A stretch of 64,000 nucleotides of DNA from Galerina marginata (GCA_023014335.1 JAECYW010000001.1:3906001-3970000), one strand, 5' to 3'. Positions 1 through 13,950 are shown, counted from the stretch's first letter. The notes: a model not told the origin generated them from the letters alone. Numbers and translations are program-made.

Positions 1-560
1 CCAAATCTATGGAAATGCTGATTGTGTGGCTATTCGCTCGCATTTAAGCCAATCAGTCTACCTGGGTTCGCTAACTCAGCCTATAATTGGTCAATTCACT
101 GGCACTTGGAATTGTAAAATTAATGGGAGAAAATGGACGGCGTCGGATCGCGGCTTGCTAGATTCATACTCAATTTATACTACATATTTATCTTCTCTGG
201 CGGTAGTAAAATGCAGTTGGCGCCGCGCAGTTTCATATAACTTCTCAAGTCTGAGTAAAGCTTAAAGGGTGGCAGGAGGGAAAAGGAGGGGATTCTACTT
301 AGATAAATTCCTGCATTACTGGAATTGAATTTGTAGATGTGCTTCAACTTTGAAATACACCCGAAAGTGGTCTATCTGCATCGTTTTTGTTGCACAATGC
401 AATAAATTGATTACTTATAGTGTGTTATTTTCCCGTGAGAGCTTTCTAAGGAAGATCGCCGACTTGATAATTGATTGCCCGCAGTATCCTATGCAGCTTG
501 GCTTTGACGGCCACACTTCATTGGCTCATCTTGTAACCGTTGCTTGTCTTTCCTTTTATC
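1..560. other. Left flank, no gene recognised
   Basis: Short open frames occur on both strands but none carries a recognisable motif or a convincing intron chain. The last part must include the promoter and 5' leader of the NACHT gene that starts at 561; no clear TATA box was picked out. Confidence 0.4.
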
Positions 561-688
561 ATGTCTAGGGATGCAGAACGAGGAAGGCCCACATTCGGCA
601 GGATCAACAACTTGACTATCCCTCACGGAACGTTCACTGAGGTCCACGGAGATTATAACATGAATGTGCATCTTCCTCAAGAAGCGGG
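561..688 (+). other. N-terminal exon with GGTF/GD-type motif
   Basis: This first coding exon ends in a GTGAGT donor at 689. Its product has a core reading HGTFTEVHGDYN, matched in the paralogue by GGTFIETHG. Motifs of this shape at the start of Agaricomycete NACHT proteins resemble short beta-arch or amyloid-type signalling motifs, but that role is inference here. Confidence 0.45.
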
Positions 689-3600
689 TGAGTGGTTTTC
701 AGTTTTGGACATCCGACAGATTAAAACAGTCTCTTGGAAAGGTCTCATTGCTTTGAGTCAAGCAATCTCTCATGGAGCAATCCACGATTCCGCGGAAAGG
801 TATCCAGCAGGGCGGTGTCATCCTGGTACCCGTGAAAGAATCATCAGGAGAATTCTCAGATGGATCAACGATGAACACCCTGCTGGCGATGTGCTATGGT
901 TATACGGTCCAGCAGGGACTGGAAAGTCGGCCATCATGCAGACGATTGCAGAGCTCCTTCGCGAGCTGTATATGGATCACTACGCAGGGAGCTTCTTCTT
1001 CGCCAATGGGAAACCAGGACGCGATCAAGGCAGCGCTCTGTTTTGCACCCTTGCCTACCAAATTGCAATCTACATACCGGGTATGCGTGAGGCCGTGAAC
1101 AGTGCGATGGCAACCGATATGACTCTCCCAAAGAAAGCTATGGACGTTCAGCTTAAATCGCTCATAATCGAACCCTTCCTGCATTGCCGACTTAGCCTCC
1201 TCAACTCACACACTCGTACAATTCTCATAGATGGGTTAGACGAATGCCAAGGAACGGATACTCAGCGCGCCATCTTGAAACTCATAGCTAATGCAAGGAC
1301 TGTCGCCGGTGTCCCCCTTCGATTTTTGATCGCCAGTCGTCCCGAATATTGGATACGTGATACCTTTGATCGATACCCGCTCGTCGACATGACCCAGCGT
1401 GAGGATCTCAACGATACTTTTTATACTTTTGAAGCCTCTCGCGATATCAAAACATATTTGGAAGATGGTTTCGCAGAAATCTATAACAAAAACTCGGATG
1501 TCATGACCATAGCCGAAAGACCATGGCCACCGACAACAGTACTTGACCGCCTTGTGCACGATGCATCGGGGCAATTCGTCCATGCTTCTACCATCTTGAA
1601 GTTTGTCGGCACAGAGCTTTGCGATCCACAAACACAACTTGATATCATTTTAACACCAGGTCCTTCGCGAGCGTCCGCCTTCTCAGATCTCGATCAATTG
1701 TACACGAAGATCTTGTCAGTTTATCCTCGACGAGCCGTTCTAATCCGTGTTCTTGGAGGTCTCGTCATGGATATCGGCCCGCTGATAGCAATCGAGAAGT
1801 GCCTGTGTGTAGACCGCCGTAAACTAAACATGGTCTTGCGTGCAATTAGTTCACTGGTAATAAAGAGAGAGTATAAGGTGGACCGGTGGAATGAACGTCT
1901 TGAGTCGGCTTTTGAGACTAGTCGCCCTGACATTGGCATATCCTTCTGCCATCTTTCCGTTCGGGAATATCTCCTGGACAAAAATCGTTCCGGGGAGTTT
2001 GCTGTCAACCTTCAGCTCTTGGGCGACGAACTTTTCGACCGTGGTTTTGACTTCATTATTGGCAGCTTCCAGGAAGCTCGGCGACATCGGTAAAAAATTT
2101 CCGCAACTATTTTATCTCGTTGAAGTTTTTGAAGTTTTTTTCCTTAGTGACTTGCCTGTGGTATGCAATGAAACTTTTCGTGTATTAGGGCCGGCCACAC
2201 AATGGGCCAGTTCCACCAAGATTGAACACCGTGTTAAGGATCTACAACTCTCCATCCAAGAGTTTATCACTTGCAACAATGGGACAGTGATTCAGCCCAA
2301 ATTGTTTCTTCGCCGTCTGACTTGTGCCCAGAATGCATTAGACAATATTACTTATTTTGTAAGAATTTATTTTTTCTTTTACTACTACTGTTTACAATGC
2401 CCTCAGTGGGAAGACAGTTTCCCAGTAAGTGTCCTTGACGACATTCAAGACGACATTGAGATCATCGCAAAAGAGTATCTGCGCCAAGTATTACCCCTCA
2501 GCACTTTCCTAGAGTGCAAAAATGTTCCATATTTTATGGCATTTTTCTATTTCGGTATCCAGGCGTCAGACCTTCTCGGCGTCAGCCAAGAACTGGAGGA
2601 AGCCTTCCTGATCGACAATGCACATTTACTTGAACCGGAATTTGATCTCTACCGGGAATCTTCAGTTGGGCCGATGTTCTGCCCAAATGACAATCTAACG
2701 CGTTTTTTACGGCATGCGTCGATCGGGGGCATTTTTCATAGCCGATTCCGAACACAGAATCTTCGCTGCCTGCTTACATTTCTTGATGTAAATCCACAGG
2801 AGGTGTCGGTATCTGCACTCAGAGATGGTAATAAAGACTTGCATGACGATAATCGGTAGGTCCTTAAATTGCTAGTCGCCTTCCGCACAGCTAACTATCC
2901 ACAACATGATCTAAAGGCCACCTAAAGTGACGAACAGTTATTTTCAATTTTTTCTCGAGGAATTTTTGCGGAATTTTGACGTATCTGATGACAAACTTGC
3001 GGAAGATAAAGAGGATATGCGAACCCTTGTCAACTACTTGTGCACCAACGATGATTGGATTGAGTTGAAGGGGGAACTGGCATGCGCGGTTCTCAATAAG
3101 CTAGACTACGGTTGCATTGCCATCAAGTGGTTCCACAGACAACTGGTAAGCACTCATTCACTGTTTTCTCTCTCTCTTGCTTATTACTCTCATTTGCTCC
3201 CATTTTAGAATCAGAAGCCACCACCGCCATTGATCAATGATTTTCGGGAGAAGATGCTGAACACTATGGGTCAGATATACAAACACTCGGTTCTCCCAAA
3301 ATATTCATGGGGATACTTTTCCAACGATGCTAGCATTGCAAAAATCCGGTTATCATCTGCAGCAATCCCACCCGTAGACCAAAATCTATCTTGGACCCCA
3401 AACGATCGCATTCCACCGTACAATGTCCGACCTCTGGTCCTACCCGAATTCTCTCTGACGCCGTTTGTGCCTGGGCAAGTCCTTTCTGAGATCACTGCCA
3501 TGGTTGAGGAAGTATTGCCCTGCCCACTTGTCGACCTCCCAAAATGCTACACACGATTTTTGCAATACCACTTGATTGCTTATGCAACATACTTCCATTC

Positions 3601-3930
3601 CTGTCTCAAAGAATCGGCTTCATTTTCACCAGAATTCCTTGCATATAGGCCCAAATTTTTTGCGCTGTATTTCTCACATGCGTGTTCGAGCAAAAAAATA
3701 GTGATCGGGCTTTGGACACTGCGGTACCTGTGTCACAGGATGACAACCAGATGGGTTGCACCCGATGGATTTCGGTCTGGGGCAATAGGTTATCTGGAGG
3801 TCAGTAAGCTTTCCCGATCCTCCCGTCCTTTGAAGATGTGCTTTGACTGATGAGCGCACAGCGGCATGCTTTCGATTCAACTGGAGATTTACGTTTATGG
3901 CTGGATGACCTTACTTGCATGCCCGATTAA
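561..3930 (+). CDS. NACHT-domain NTPase (NLR-like), copy 1
   Basis: Predicted STAND-class P-loop NTPase of the kind linked in fungi to non-self recognition and regulated cell death. The ATG at 561 opens a short exon encoding a beta-type motif (GTFTEVHGDYN). An intron at about 689-741 then joins to SQAISHGAIHDS. The P-loop GPAGTGKS is near base 907, Walker B ILIDGLDEC near 1225, and a sensor-like LRFLIASRPEYW follows. A winged-helix-like stretch (FCHLSVREYLLDKNRSG) lies near 1940. Later exons, joined across introns near 2092, 2360, 2860-2930, 3148-3209 and 3801-3861, encode a long C-terminal region with no visible ankyrin, TPR or WD repeats. The stop is TAA at 3928-3930. The minus-strand paralogue at 19371-22744 supports the N-terminal and NACHT exon structure; the C-terminal half is much more divergent. 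Ligand and effector are unknown. Confidence 0.85.
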
Positions 3931-4500
3931 CGGGAGATGGAAGGACTCGGCGGAAAGTTCAGTTAGGTCGCATGTTAGTTCTTGTATTAATGAACGAATA
4001 ATCTCTGCCCGTCCTATGAAATTCTAGTAGCTAATCGCTAGCTTGCAAGAATTCAGTCGGTTCTTAAAGTGCATTCAAATAACTATTTAATATTGACCTG
4101 TTGCCGCTGCAAAAATGATAACTTTGACGACGCAGACCGTATAATGGAGCGCTCAGAGGAAATTGCAATGAGTATAAGCATGGCCATTATTATCTAGAAA
4201 ATAGTGAGCAGAGAGTAAGCGGCCGGCCGAAATTACCTATAAAGTAGAGTAGAAGGAGGGGTCACGATGTTTTAAAATTTGAAAGGCTGGGTCAACCAAG
4301 GAGGAGAGGAGATGCATATACCAAGCATACACGCGAGTAAATGTGGGCTGGTGGAGTTTTGATCGGATTACACAGCCACCAAAATTTGGCCTCACTCCTT
4401 CTGTCTTCACCATCCTCCACTAGTAATCTGCGGAGCACATACGAAAGATTTTGCTGTAACGGAGGTAGCCGCGTTCGTTGACGTACAGGGTGATTTCTGT
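3931..4500. other. Intergenic, no gene seen
   Basis: This is the downstream flank of the first NACHT gene. It is AT-rich in its first half, and no coding segment or RNA gene is supported. Confidence 0.4.
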
Positions 4501-6120
4501 CCTTTGACCATGGGAGGTATGGAAGTCGCGGAGATGCCAGATGACGACGAGGACCTAGGGGGAGATCGAGGTTGGTTTAGTAAGAGTATGTTTCTTTCCC
4601 CATATTTTCTCACTAAATCTTTAGACCGACAAGTTGACTTTGTCTTTGTCTGCACCTCCATCAAAAAGTTTACCACTGAAGATCGACCCACGTGGCTTGT
4701 AGCTCAGGACCACCAAATACCAAGAGTAGGTTCGAATTTGTCCCAGACTCCCGGCCTCAGTGTCACTCCCAAGATCGTCAACGCCGCCAATCAAGGACCA
4801 CTTGGAATAATTCTGGAACAATCATTCAATGGCGGCGACTCAACTGCAAACTGGACGACAATCGGCCAAGGAACAGCAGAAGTGGATTAGGCCAGGCGCT
4901 GATGCTTCGAGTAGGTTGACTGCCCATCGTAAGCTGATGGAATTGTTGGAGGTCCTACGTTTCCAGTGCCAGTGGGTTTTTACCTCCGATTCGTGGCGCA
5001 GTCATATCAACGTGTGTTTCTTTTGGTCATGAGGAAGCAAGCGACTGATGGATTTTAATCACAGACGAAGCCCAATCACAACACGGACGTGAACATTAGC
5101 TGGCAATGCCTCCTCAATCTGTGCCAGCGTCAGCTTCACTCCTAGGTCGTCATCGTCGCGTCAGGCCCACAACATCCACCTCACAACCACCAAACCACTA
5201 AGTCACCTCTGCCGGACCAATCTAACGGCAGCGGCACAACTGCGAACTCAGCGGCGAACCTCCCTAGCACCAACAGAAGAGGAAGATCGCTCGTCACCTA
5301 AGGTATTTTCAGCGGTTCTGGTGGATTGACTACCACTCGGAGCTGCTATATGTGGGAGGGTGCCAGTACTGAGTGGAGTTTGGGTTTGATTCGAGGAGCG
5401 GTCTCGTCGATGTGCGTTCAATTTATTTTTTCTGAGCCAAGTGACTGATGGATTTACATTACAGATCAACGCGAACGAACACGAATGCGAGCATGAACTG
5501 GACGACTAGGGGCGATGGAAATGCCGCCTCCAACCTTCGAATCCCTCTCAGGTCTAGCCACAGTTAGATGCAGATTCTCAATCACAAGCAACGGCTCCTT
5601 GCTCACACATCTACAGAACATTTTTAGACGAAACACACAGGGACGAAACAGGAACGCACGCCCATCTCACACCCGGGTGTACCACCCCAACTCTAAACGA
5701 ACATGAATACAAACCGGAAGACGAGCAATACCTCCTCTAGCTGTAAGTAACCAGGGTCAACCTTACTTCCAGGTCGTCGGCCTCGGCATCAACGACCTTC
5801 ACGCCATACTCGACGTCGTCCGCTGTCCTTATCGTCACCTCCTTCGTCCCATCCATCGCCGTCAGCGTCCCAAATCCATCCTACACTCCTAACGCCCCCG
5901 CGTCAACACCTGGAACTCCGTCCCCTTGAGCAGGCTCAGGCCATGGATCATTCACCCAGAAAAGGGGTTCGACACCGAGGAAGCGACTGTGATGATAGGA
6001 AGACGCGGAAGAGCCAAATCGACGTCCGTAATGCCGCCTTTGCCGTTCGGGAGGCTGAGGAAGACTTCGAAGTGTACGGAGGCTCCGGTTGGTGCTAAGG
6101 AAGGAGATATAGATGGGTAA
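4501..6120 (+). pseudogene. Decayed gene with repeated exon-like segments
   Basis: Not recognised as a known family. A frame from 4504 to 4890 begins with an acidic stretch and ends in STANWTTIGQG. Similar short segments recur: near 5066 (TKPNHNTDVNISW) and near 5466 (STRTNTNASMNWTT). Each of these two is preceded by a nearly identical intron-like tail (gactgatggattt...acag). This looks like a duplicated exon plus its upstream intron, but frames between the copies are broken and no continuous protein can be built. It may be a relic of a secreted protein gene. Confidence 0.3.
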
Positions 6121-6816
6121 CGGTAGCGGTCGTCTTGGACAAGTACTGGTGATTTAACAGAGGATGCGGGATGTACCTGTGTTGAGAGCTCTCCGCCGTT
6201 ATTGATTGTCGAAACGCAACGGAACGTATGACCACAGCTGGACCATGAAACAGCAGGTCAAGCATCGTTGTTCCCGTACCTCCTTCGCTTTCCTCCACTT
6301 TGCCTCCGCTGCTCAGTGGTAACGTTACAAACACACGTTCCACCAGCATGGACACAAGTCAAGTTGTAGTTGAGAGATGCCTTGCTCAGGAAAAAGAAGG
6401 AACGCGAGGTAATGGTAAAGGAGCTGTCAAAGAACGTGCCTCGTATTACTTTTTTCTTGATATTAGCCTACTGCGACCTCGAGATACCTCGATGCTTGCA
6501 TCGTTTTACTGAAGACTCAGATAAACCGACGATTGGAGACTCCACTATATTTCGTGATCCGCTACCTTCTAGAAAGAAAGTCACGAAACGACCTTCTGGT
6601 CGAGGGTCTGAACGTGATTTAACATAGTCTCTGATTAAATGATGACATTGCTTCCAACTTCGCTAATGTGAATGCAGATACACCATGTAGCCCGCAGGCT
6701 CTAAAACGTGTAGAGAGCGCTCGTTTCCAACCCCAGAACGTCTCTAATTCTTGGGTTGGCTGACAAGAATTGAGCATGATGAGTTTCCTTCTCATGAATG
6801 AGAAATATTGGGAGAC

Positions 6817-9252
6817 TTACATGAGCGATACCTTCATGGGAACTCGTGGGCCCTCCTTTTCCTTTCCTCTGACGTAGGGCGAGAGTGTGATACCCAAACG
6901 CCAATCGACTATATCTTTGGTCCTTTCAAAGCGGAACGAAGGTAAAAGAACCGACATGACGGTTTCTTGTTTGAAAGGTTAAGAAGATTAAATAAGGAGT
7001 AAGAGAAAAACTTACTAATCTCCAAGAACGCAAACTTCATTCCACTGTTCGAAGTTTCAAAAGTGAGTGATAATAATATCTGGATAAAATACGCGACAAT
7101 TGGCTTACGGGCATGCGCGTCCACCTCCCAAGAAGGTCATCCTGTCCACCAAACGTCAATTGCTCCCCTGTTTATTATGCAAAATAGATCCTCACATGTT
7201 CGAAAAGATACCAGGAGTCTTGACTTGTTGGACGGTACTTTCATGGGCCTGACGACCTATCCACCTTTCAGGCTTGAATTCCGCTGCATCGGGTCCCCAG
7301 AGGGCGGTCGATCGATTCGTTGATGCCAAACCGACATAGACAGGTGTTCCCTTTTGTACCACAATTTCGTTGATATCATTGCCGGTTTTAACGTCTTTAA
7401 TCGGGTATTGCAGTGGAATGACAGTGTCCTGCATCGTCCTAAAATAATTTAAGCTATTTGGGCAACGATATCCAGGGTGATACGTACTGTCGCCAGACGA
7501 AGGTTACTGGCGCAAACAGTCGCAATGCCTCACGGCAAAGCGCGTCCAGGCGAGGAAGAGCATTGAGTTCGTAGTAATCCAAGGGTTCGTCGTTCTTTTT
7601 CTACATGAGATAGCACACTTTGAGTTTGGTTATACAACTTTCCAACAATATAGACTACTTACAGCCAGTGCCTCGTTAATCTCTTCGCGAATCCATTCCT
7701 GAAGGGCAGGATTTAAGGTCATGAGGTCGATAAGTCGTGACATAGCCCCGGAAGTCGTTTCTTGACCGGCAAGAACGATAGAACTAAAAGAAGAGCGATA
7801 TCTTCAGATATGTGGTGAAGAAATCGATCCATGAACCGACCTTATGTTGGCAATAACAATCTCGTCTGGCATTCTATCTTCCTCTTCTGCCTCAACATTA
7901 GCTTGCACTAGGTGAGGTCGTCAGATCGCGATTAAAATCAACTCCTTGAGATGACGTACTTAGCAGAGTAGTCAGATCGCGACCTCCGGAAGTAGTACTA
8001 GCAAGCGCCGCAATTCCGCCATTCTCAAGTGCTTCTTTCTTCTCGTTGAATACTCTAGCGCAAACCGGGTGCATTGTATTGACTGCGTTCATGAAATAAC
8101 GCAGTGATGGCCAGGGAAGAGAGTACGCGATCTTAGCCAAGCCTCGGCGCAACCACACTGGTTGAATTTTTCTCCAGGACTCAAGGTACGGGAGAAGGAA
8201 GAATAATCTGCTTGCGGCTGGGCTACGCATTTGCGTTAAAGAGTCAGCAATTCATGGTTACCTTATTATAGCTTTAAAATTTGAACCTACAGAACATCTT
8301 TCAAGGCTTCATGGAACTCGGAGAATTCCTTGCTATTTTCGTCGAACGAGTTGAAGGTGTGACCCATACCTCCTTGAGAGATAAGTTCAAGAGCTGTTCG
8401 AGTCAGACCGTCCAGAATATCCATGGCGACAGGACCTGCTTTAACCTGTGCCGTCAGCCTTGCGTGAAGCTATGGGATTTCGGTTAGGGCACAGAATATC
8501 GGAGGTTCGAAATATCAATACATCGTTGGCAATCCGGTAGAAGAGTGGCGTGAGTTTAGAGACGTAGGCGGCTGTGAAGACGGGGTTCATGAGCTTTCTT
8601 TGCTTCTTATGTTCGTTTCCTAAGATATCATAAGTTAATTCCGTGAAATATCACAACTTGACGTACCCCAAACGGATGCTAATCCATCTCCGTGGTGAAT
8701 GACTCCAAAAAGACTGAAGGGAATCCATCAGCATGAAACCTTTCGTTTACAGGCAATAACGAACCCCGAAAATTCATTAGACTCGCGGAAGATGATTTGA
8801 TCCCGAACGAGGATTGTATGCAGTGCTAAAGGATCAGAAACATAGAGGCCATCAGGCTGTAGTAGATCAGCTCTGAATCGGTATATTGAAACCCAAAAGT
8901 AAACGCGAACTGACTCCAAATAACCCTCCTTTTAGCCTTGCAACATGACCGTATCGCTCAGTCATTTTGAAATGGAAATCGATGTCGTCAGGATTATGCA
9001 TGTCAAGGAGGTAGCCTACAGTTTTCAGGCGTGTCAGAGAAGTACGATGCAATGAAATCGACTGGGCTTACCGAACACCGACGACGGCTGGGGACCAGGA
9101 AGATGATCATAAGGCGAGCGTGTCGTCAACGACTTGACAAACTTGAGTACAAGCACGACCAATAGTCCGACTGAAGCCGCCTTGACCAAAATGCCAAGGT
9201 CCAGCTCAGTGGCTGAGGAGAAAGTTGTGTGTATGATTTCAGAGAACCCCAT
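6817..9252 (-). CDS. Cytochrome P450 monooxygenase
   Basis: Heme-thiolate monooxygenase, probably anchored in the ER membrane; substrate unknown. The ATG at 9252 opens an N-terminus with one hydrophobic helix, then a proline-rich hinge (DHLPGPQPS). Next come the B-region segment DPLALHTILVRDQ and the C-helix segment EHKKQRKLMNPVF. The I-helix AGQETTSG lies near 7770, the K-helix ExxR (REALRL) near 7530 and the PERW-type segment (FKPERW) near 7280. The heme loop FLGGGRACPG lies near 7050-7125, with an intron between the codons just after the ligand cysteine. The last exon reads TVMSVLLPSFRFERT... to TAA at 6817. About ten or more exons with consensus splice sites make an apparently intact gene. 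CYP family cannot be assigned by eye; the style is that of the basidiomycete CYP64 clan. It lies alone between repeats, so no pathway is suggested. Confidence 0.88.
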
Positions 9253-11120
9253 CTCCGAGAAAGCGTGCTTGGGGTCGCAAGACTTGTACGAACAATGAGT
9301 AACTCTTTTCAGAGATTTGGAGAGGTTCTCACCCTGATAATAATAAACAACAGTCGCGTCGATGTATTCTCGAATGCGCCATTGTATCCCGGGATCCGAG
9401 TATCCAAAGCAAAGCCCGTTTTCGTCTTTCCTCCTCGTTCGGCGGAGGTGAAGGATCGTCGAAATGTTACCCATCAGGGAGCAGGCGAGTAAGTAAAATT
9501 TTGGAGATCTGTACCAGACATCGCGTATCTTGTTCAATTTAGGTTTTTCGATCGTCTGGGTAGATAATTGTCAAATCGACGATGAGATCAAGTTGTGCGA
9601 TTCGTCCACGCCACTGCATCGCCGATATAACGGATCGCAGGCGGTATCTATCACTGATAAAATCGCGACACCGCGTAGCGAATAAGTACACCGACGGCGA
9701 TGTGAAGAGGGTGACAATGGTAGTGGTCCGATGTTCCGAGTTGGTGCCCACGCCAGTGAGGAGATAGACTTCGCGACCTCAGGTAGTCTATCGTCGGAAT
9801 GACGTGGTTCCTTTCTCGAGGGCTGATTTCTTGGGCTCCAACCCCAAGAGCGTCCGATGTAAGTCGGTTTGCTGACCATTTTGCAACACGTAAATTTCCG
9901 CTCACGCACTTCCTCGACTGGGCCGCCTGTCTCCATAGGTTAATTTACATCCATGAGTGGGGCAGTTGGCCTACTTACGTTCATCCCCTTCTTGGACTCG
10001 GGGGTGCGAGAAATCGTGAAGTGCTTTCAGGATTTTCAGTCCATTGTAAGTGCCCGGAAACGAGCTGGCGTTTTCCTTGCGCAGAAATTTGATGCTCCAT
10101 AGACTAAGTTTCTTCTGATTTGCGAGATGCGACGAGCTGGAAGGCAGTGGAGGCAGATCGTGATGATGAACCATCCAAAAACATTCGCCACTCCGAACGA
10201 TTCAACGAACGACCAATTCAGCCAAACACGTGATGTGAAAAGTCACGAACGCGTCGCCGGCGCGTCTGATGTACCCGGGAAGAAACAGGGTTTTGTGATA
10301 GAGAAACTGTGTAAAGTGTGCCTCTGTGCATTGGCTACTGATCGGAGAAAGGGGAAAGGTCGCAAAGCAAGTAGAGTAACGGGAGCTGCATTGGCAATCC
10401 TAAAGCAGCGCAGCGTAGAATAACTCATACTCAATAAAAAGTACAATCGTGCGACTGAAGACATTACATCTCGGAGAAGGTAGTTGAATGTGAACACAAA
10501 AGTGCCGTTCTTCGTCGAAACATCGAAAAACTTTCCACAGGAAATGGCCTGCCGAAAGGGTCAAGCATGGGATGCTACCCCAAAGTACCTAGATACGATG
10601 ACAGAACGACCGATGAGTGGCCATCAGGGAACAAGGATGGACGCCTTACCTGAACCAGCAGTGTGATTAACATGTCGACCCATCCGAAGCTCGAGTACTC
10701 TATAAGCGGCACGACACGATCAAAAGTATACCTGAGTAACAACACGTCATGAGTCACCACTTGAAGAGATAAAAGATGAACAGGGATACAACTCACGTTC
10801 CCCTTCCTCTTCCTCTTCCTCCTCGCTCCGCCCTTTGCCAGCAGAACGAGGCCCGAGTGTCATGATCCCGTTCGTACGTCCTCGCGGTAGGCCCCAAGAC
10901 GACGACGTCGAAGGTTGGAGTCGCGCTCAAAATCCAGTCGGGCCATGAGCATGGTGTTGAAGGTTACGGCGACGAGCGACAGTGAGATGGTGGGTTCAGA
11001 GTAGGCATAAACCCACCCGTCCGATTCGAGGATTGAGTCGCAAATGGAAGGCTCAGAGAGAGGAAGAATTTTGGTAAGGACGCAGAAGAAGGATAGGAAT
11101 CTGGGTTGGATCGCGCCAAA
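9253..11120. other. Upstream of P450, no gene recognised
   Basis: Open frames of up to about 120 codons exist on both strands but overlap each other, lack family motifs and show no consistent splice chain. The P450 promoter must lie at the left end of this stretch. Confidence 0.35.
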
Positions 11121-11129
11121 ACGTGAAGA

Positions 11130-13950
11130 AAGCCACGACGTAAAATGAGTAACGAATGATGAGGGTTCTGCGATCCCCAACGCACGCTAATGAAGGGGAT
11201 GACGGAAAGGAGATGATGGATGGATGCGAGGACAGGTAACGGGAGACGACCAAATCTTCTGAAGTTAGCTGGTGATATTGATGGTCCAATCCTCATCCAA
11301 TCACGCCCTCCACGTCCGCTGCATCATCCTGCAGTACGCTAGTTCAGCCTGTTCAGGCATCGGATGAACCATCCGCGCGCATATAGTAAGCTCAACCGAG
11401 CTAGGCTTGACTTTAGAGCCCATCGTTTCTCGTCGGATCCGCACCCCAATTTATCATCCCAGCCGTTGCCACATCTCGCATCCTGCTACTCCGACCGTAG
11501 TTCCGTATGAAACCACTCAACAGTCCCGTGTTCCAAGGTCGAGGAGGGCCGTATACGAGTCGTTCTTCCTTCCAGGCTTTCCTCCGACTGAACTAGAGCT
11601 TGGCATGCGAAACTGCACTTGTTCCAGTCGTCATTGAGTCGCTATCCACAATCATAGGGAGACAGAAAACGACCGAGACGGGAGTAAGGAAGCGCAGTAG
11701 CCACGTAGCAGCGAGCGATTGAGCGTAATCGCAGAGGAAGAAAGAGAAAGCCCTGTTGGTGTGTAAGTAGGCTTGAATGTTCGATGAAACCAAAGTGGAA
11801 ACATTCTAGAGGCGATTCGACGTGGCGATCGGGGTATTCGCTTTCGATTAGTAGCTGCGGTTGAGAGTGCGCTGAGGACGGTTTGGTGGTGGTCGTAAGC
11901 TCAGTGCCTTCAACTTCAAGGACGACGAACGTGAAGAGAGAAAACCTGGTGGTGGATTACGTAATCAGATGAATGACAGATTCGCTGGTTCAAAAGCCAC
12001 GTCCTCGAAACATCGGATGCTCTCTTTTCTTGGTGCGAAGATGAGCTCATAAGAACTAGAGGTAACTGCTACCGGTTATTTGGGGTTCGACAAGATTGAA
12101 AATACAACGACCTCGTTTTCTTGATCCATTTGCACATTTTTCGGGGAGAAAATCTAGGAAGGTATGTGAATGCCTGAACCACGAATACTAAAGGTGTCCT
12201 TACCTCGTGGAAGATATAGCAAGAGGAACACAGTCACACTCGGTACCGATAGCAGCAGCACCTGCTCAGGCAACTCTCAGCAGTCAGCGCAGAAAGTTGG
12301 GGTGGTCGGATTCGACGCCGAAAGCCAAACCGTAGCTTCGTCACCAGGCAGATAGGTCGAGGCCGATCCAAGTTGAGGCAAAGCGTAGCATTGAAGGAGG
12401 ATCGAGGTAGAACATGACAGGGTGCATAGGAACCATCTCGCATCGCCCCTCGTACGTCATTCCCGATACTGCTCCAAATCTGCCACTGCTCGTAAAACTC
12501 GCCCATTCTCCCATCGTCTGCACGGTCCCACCCTTCATGCCCTGGATAGGTCCGCCTGCGCAGGTCAACCTTGGTGGGAAGTAGAAGTTGGTGAAGAAAT
12601 CGCGGCTGATGCTGGTCCCGTAGCCGCAATTGTCGTTGGGTTCGAGCAGGAAGTAGCGATAAGGAGAAATGTGCTATCAGGCGATACCACAAGCTGCCAG
12701 CTCAACGGAAAGGGCCTTGATGTCGATGATGATGTTGTGCTGTTGAACGTGAAGCAGGAATCGAGGAGGCGAGAGACAATAAGTTCGTTAATTTCAGGAG
12801 TGAAGCCAACGATCCGGTAGAAAGTTGTGGCAAAAAAATATTGGATAGTAACAAATCGTCAAACGTCCTATCAACTAAAATCGATGGGCCGGTTGGTTTA
12901 GGAGGGGCCGTCGGGCTGACGTGGCACCAGGCTTGCGATAGAATGACGACGTTAACTGCGAGATGAGCGATGGCAGGGGTAGAAGGCAGCGGGCGAGTCG
13001 AACGTTCTTCGACGTGTTGTGAAGACCATGAGCATCGGCGGCGCCTGGGGGAGAATGTCGAGTGATCCCATCTGGGCGATCGACACCTTTGAAACTTTGA
13101 GGTAACGATCTCTTCCGTCATGGGCTGATCCGACCTTGAAGAAAGGCAGGATGACGATGGGGTAGAGGGTGTCGCTGGATATGCGGATGTTGGTGTCCTC
13201 GTATCGCTGGCAACTGCAGTTAAATGAGGCGATGGAGCGATGGTCAGACGGTTCGACAATATTTAAAAGATTGAAGAAGTAAATGAGGTGGTCGAAGTCG
13301 AATCCGAGGTTAAACGACCGATGGACTCCACAGAATGAAGCAGGCATCGCAGGCACGATAAGGTTCATTAACTTCGGGAGTAGAGGAGGTCGAAATCGGT
13401 AGGCAAGAACTCGGATGATGAGTAGTCGTCAAACATCCTGAAATTGGACTTTGAAAGATAGGTTGTCCATTATAAACGATGGGTCGGTTGGTTTAGGAAA
13501 GTTCGCGGGCTGACGTGGCAACAAGTTCGCGAAACCATGACGACGTTCAACCGAATTCTGGGGATGGGGTGTCGGTGTACGGGCACGGTTGGGAGAAACA
13601 AAGGCACAGGCAAAATAGCGTGCTGGTCGACGTTCTTGAACCCGGGACCGCGGAATGCACCTTCAGGAATCGATTGACCAGGGTCTGGGCGTCGAAGAAT
13701 CATCTGCCAGAATGATTGAAGGAATCAAGGCGGAATCGTTGAACGTTCTAGATGATCGTCATTGACCGGTGGACTCGAAGGCTCGAGGTTGACTGGACGC
13801 AAACTTCCCATCTCTAATCTGTCGACCACAACCACATTCCCTGCTAACCAAAACCCATCTCCGACCCCGTCCAGTAATCCACAGTCCTTGCCCATCATCA
13901 TCTTCCTGCATGCTTGAAGAATCGGAAGGCCAGACGGAGGCTTGACAGCC
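11130..13950 (-). pseudogene. Degenerate repeat unit A of a tandem array
   Basis: Family not recognised. This unit is a diverged direct duplicate of 14036-16700 (offset about 2.75-2.9 kb). Matching blocks include the stretch near 11345-11430 (matching 14220-14305), 11815-12060 (14970-15230) and 13674-14000 (16413-16700). On the minus strand short conserved peptides suggest former exons: RYLKVSKVSIAQM near 13110, EFYEQWQ near 12490 and CHVSPR near 13510. Stops and frame breaks interrupt every attempt to join them. Substitutions between the copies of the RYLKVSKVSIAQM block fall mostly at third positions, so the ancestor was probably coding. Confidence 0.45.

Noticed and set aside
4725..4745. 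tRNA B-box-like sequence (GGTTCGAATTT)
   Set aside because: No matching A-box or cloverleaf arms upstream, and the 3' half does not pair.
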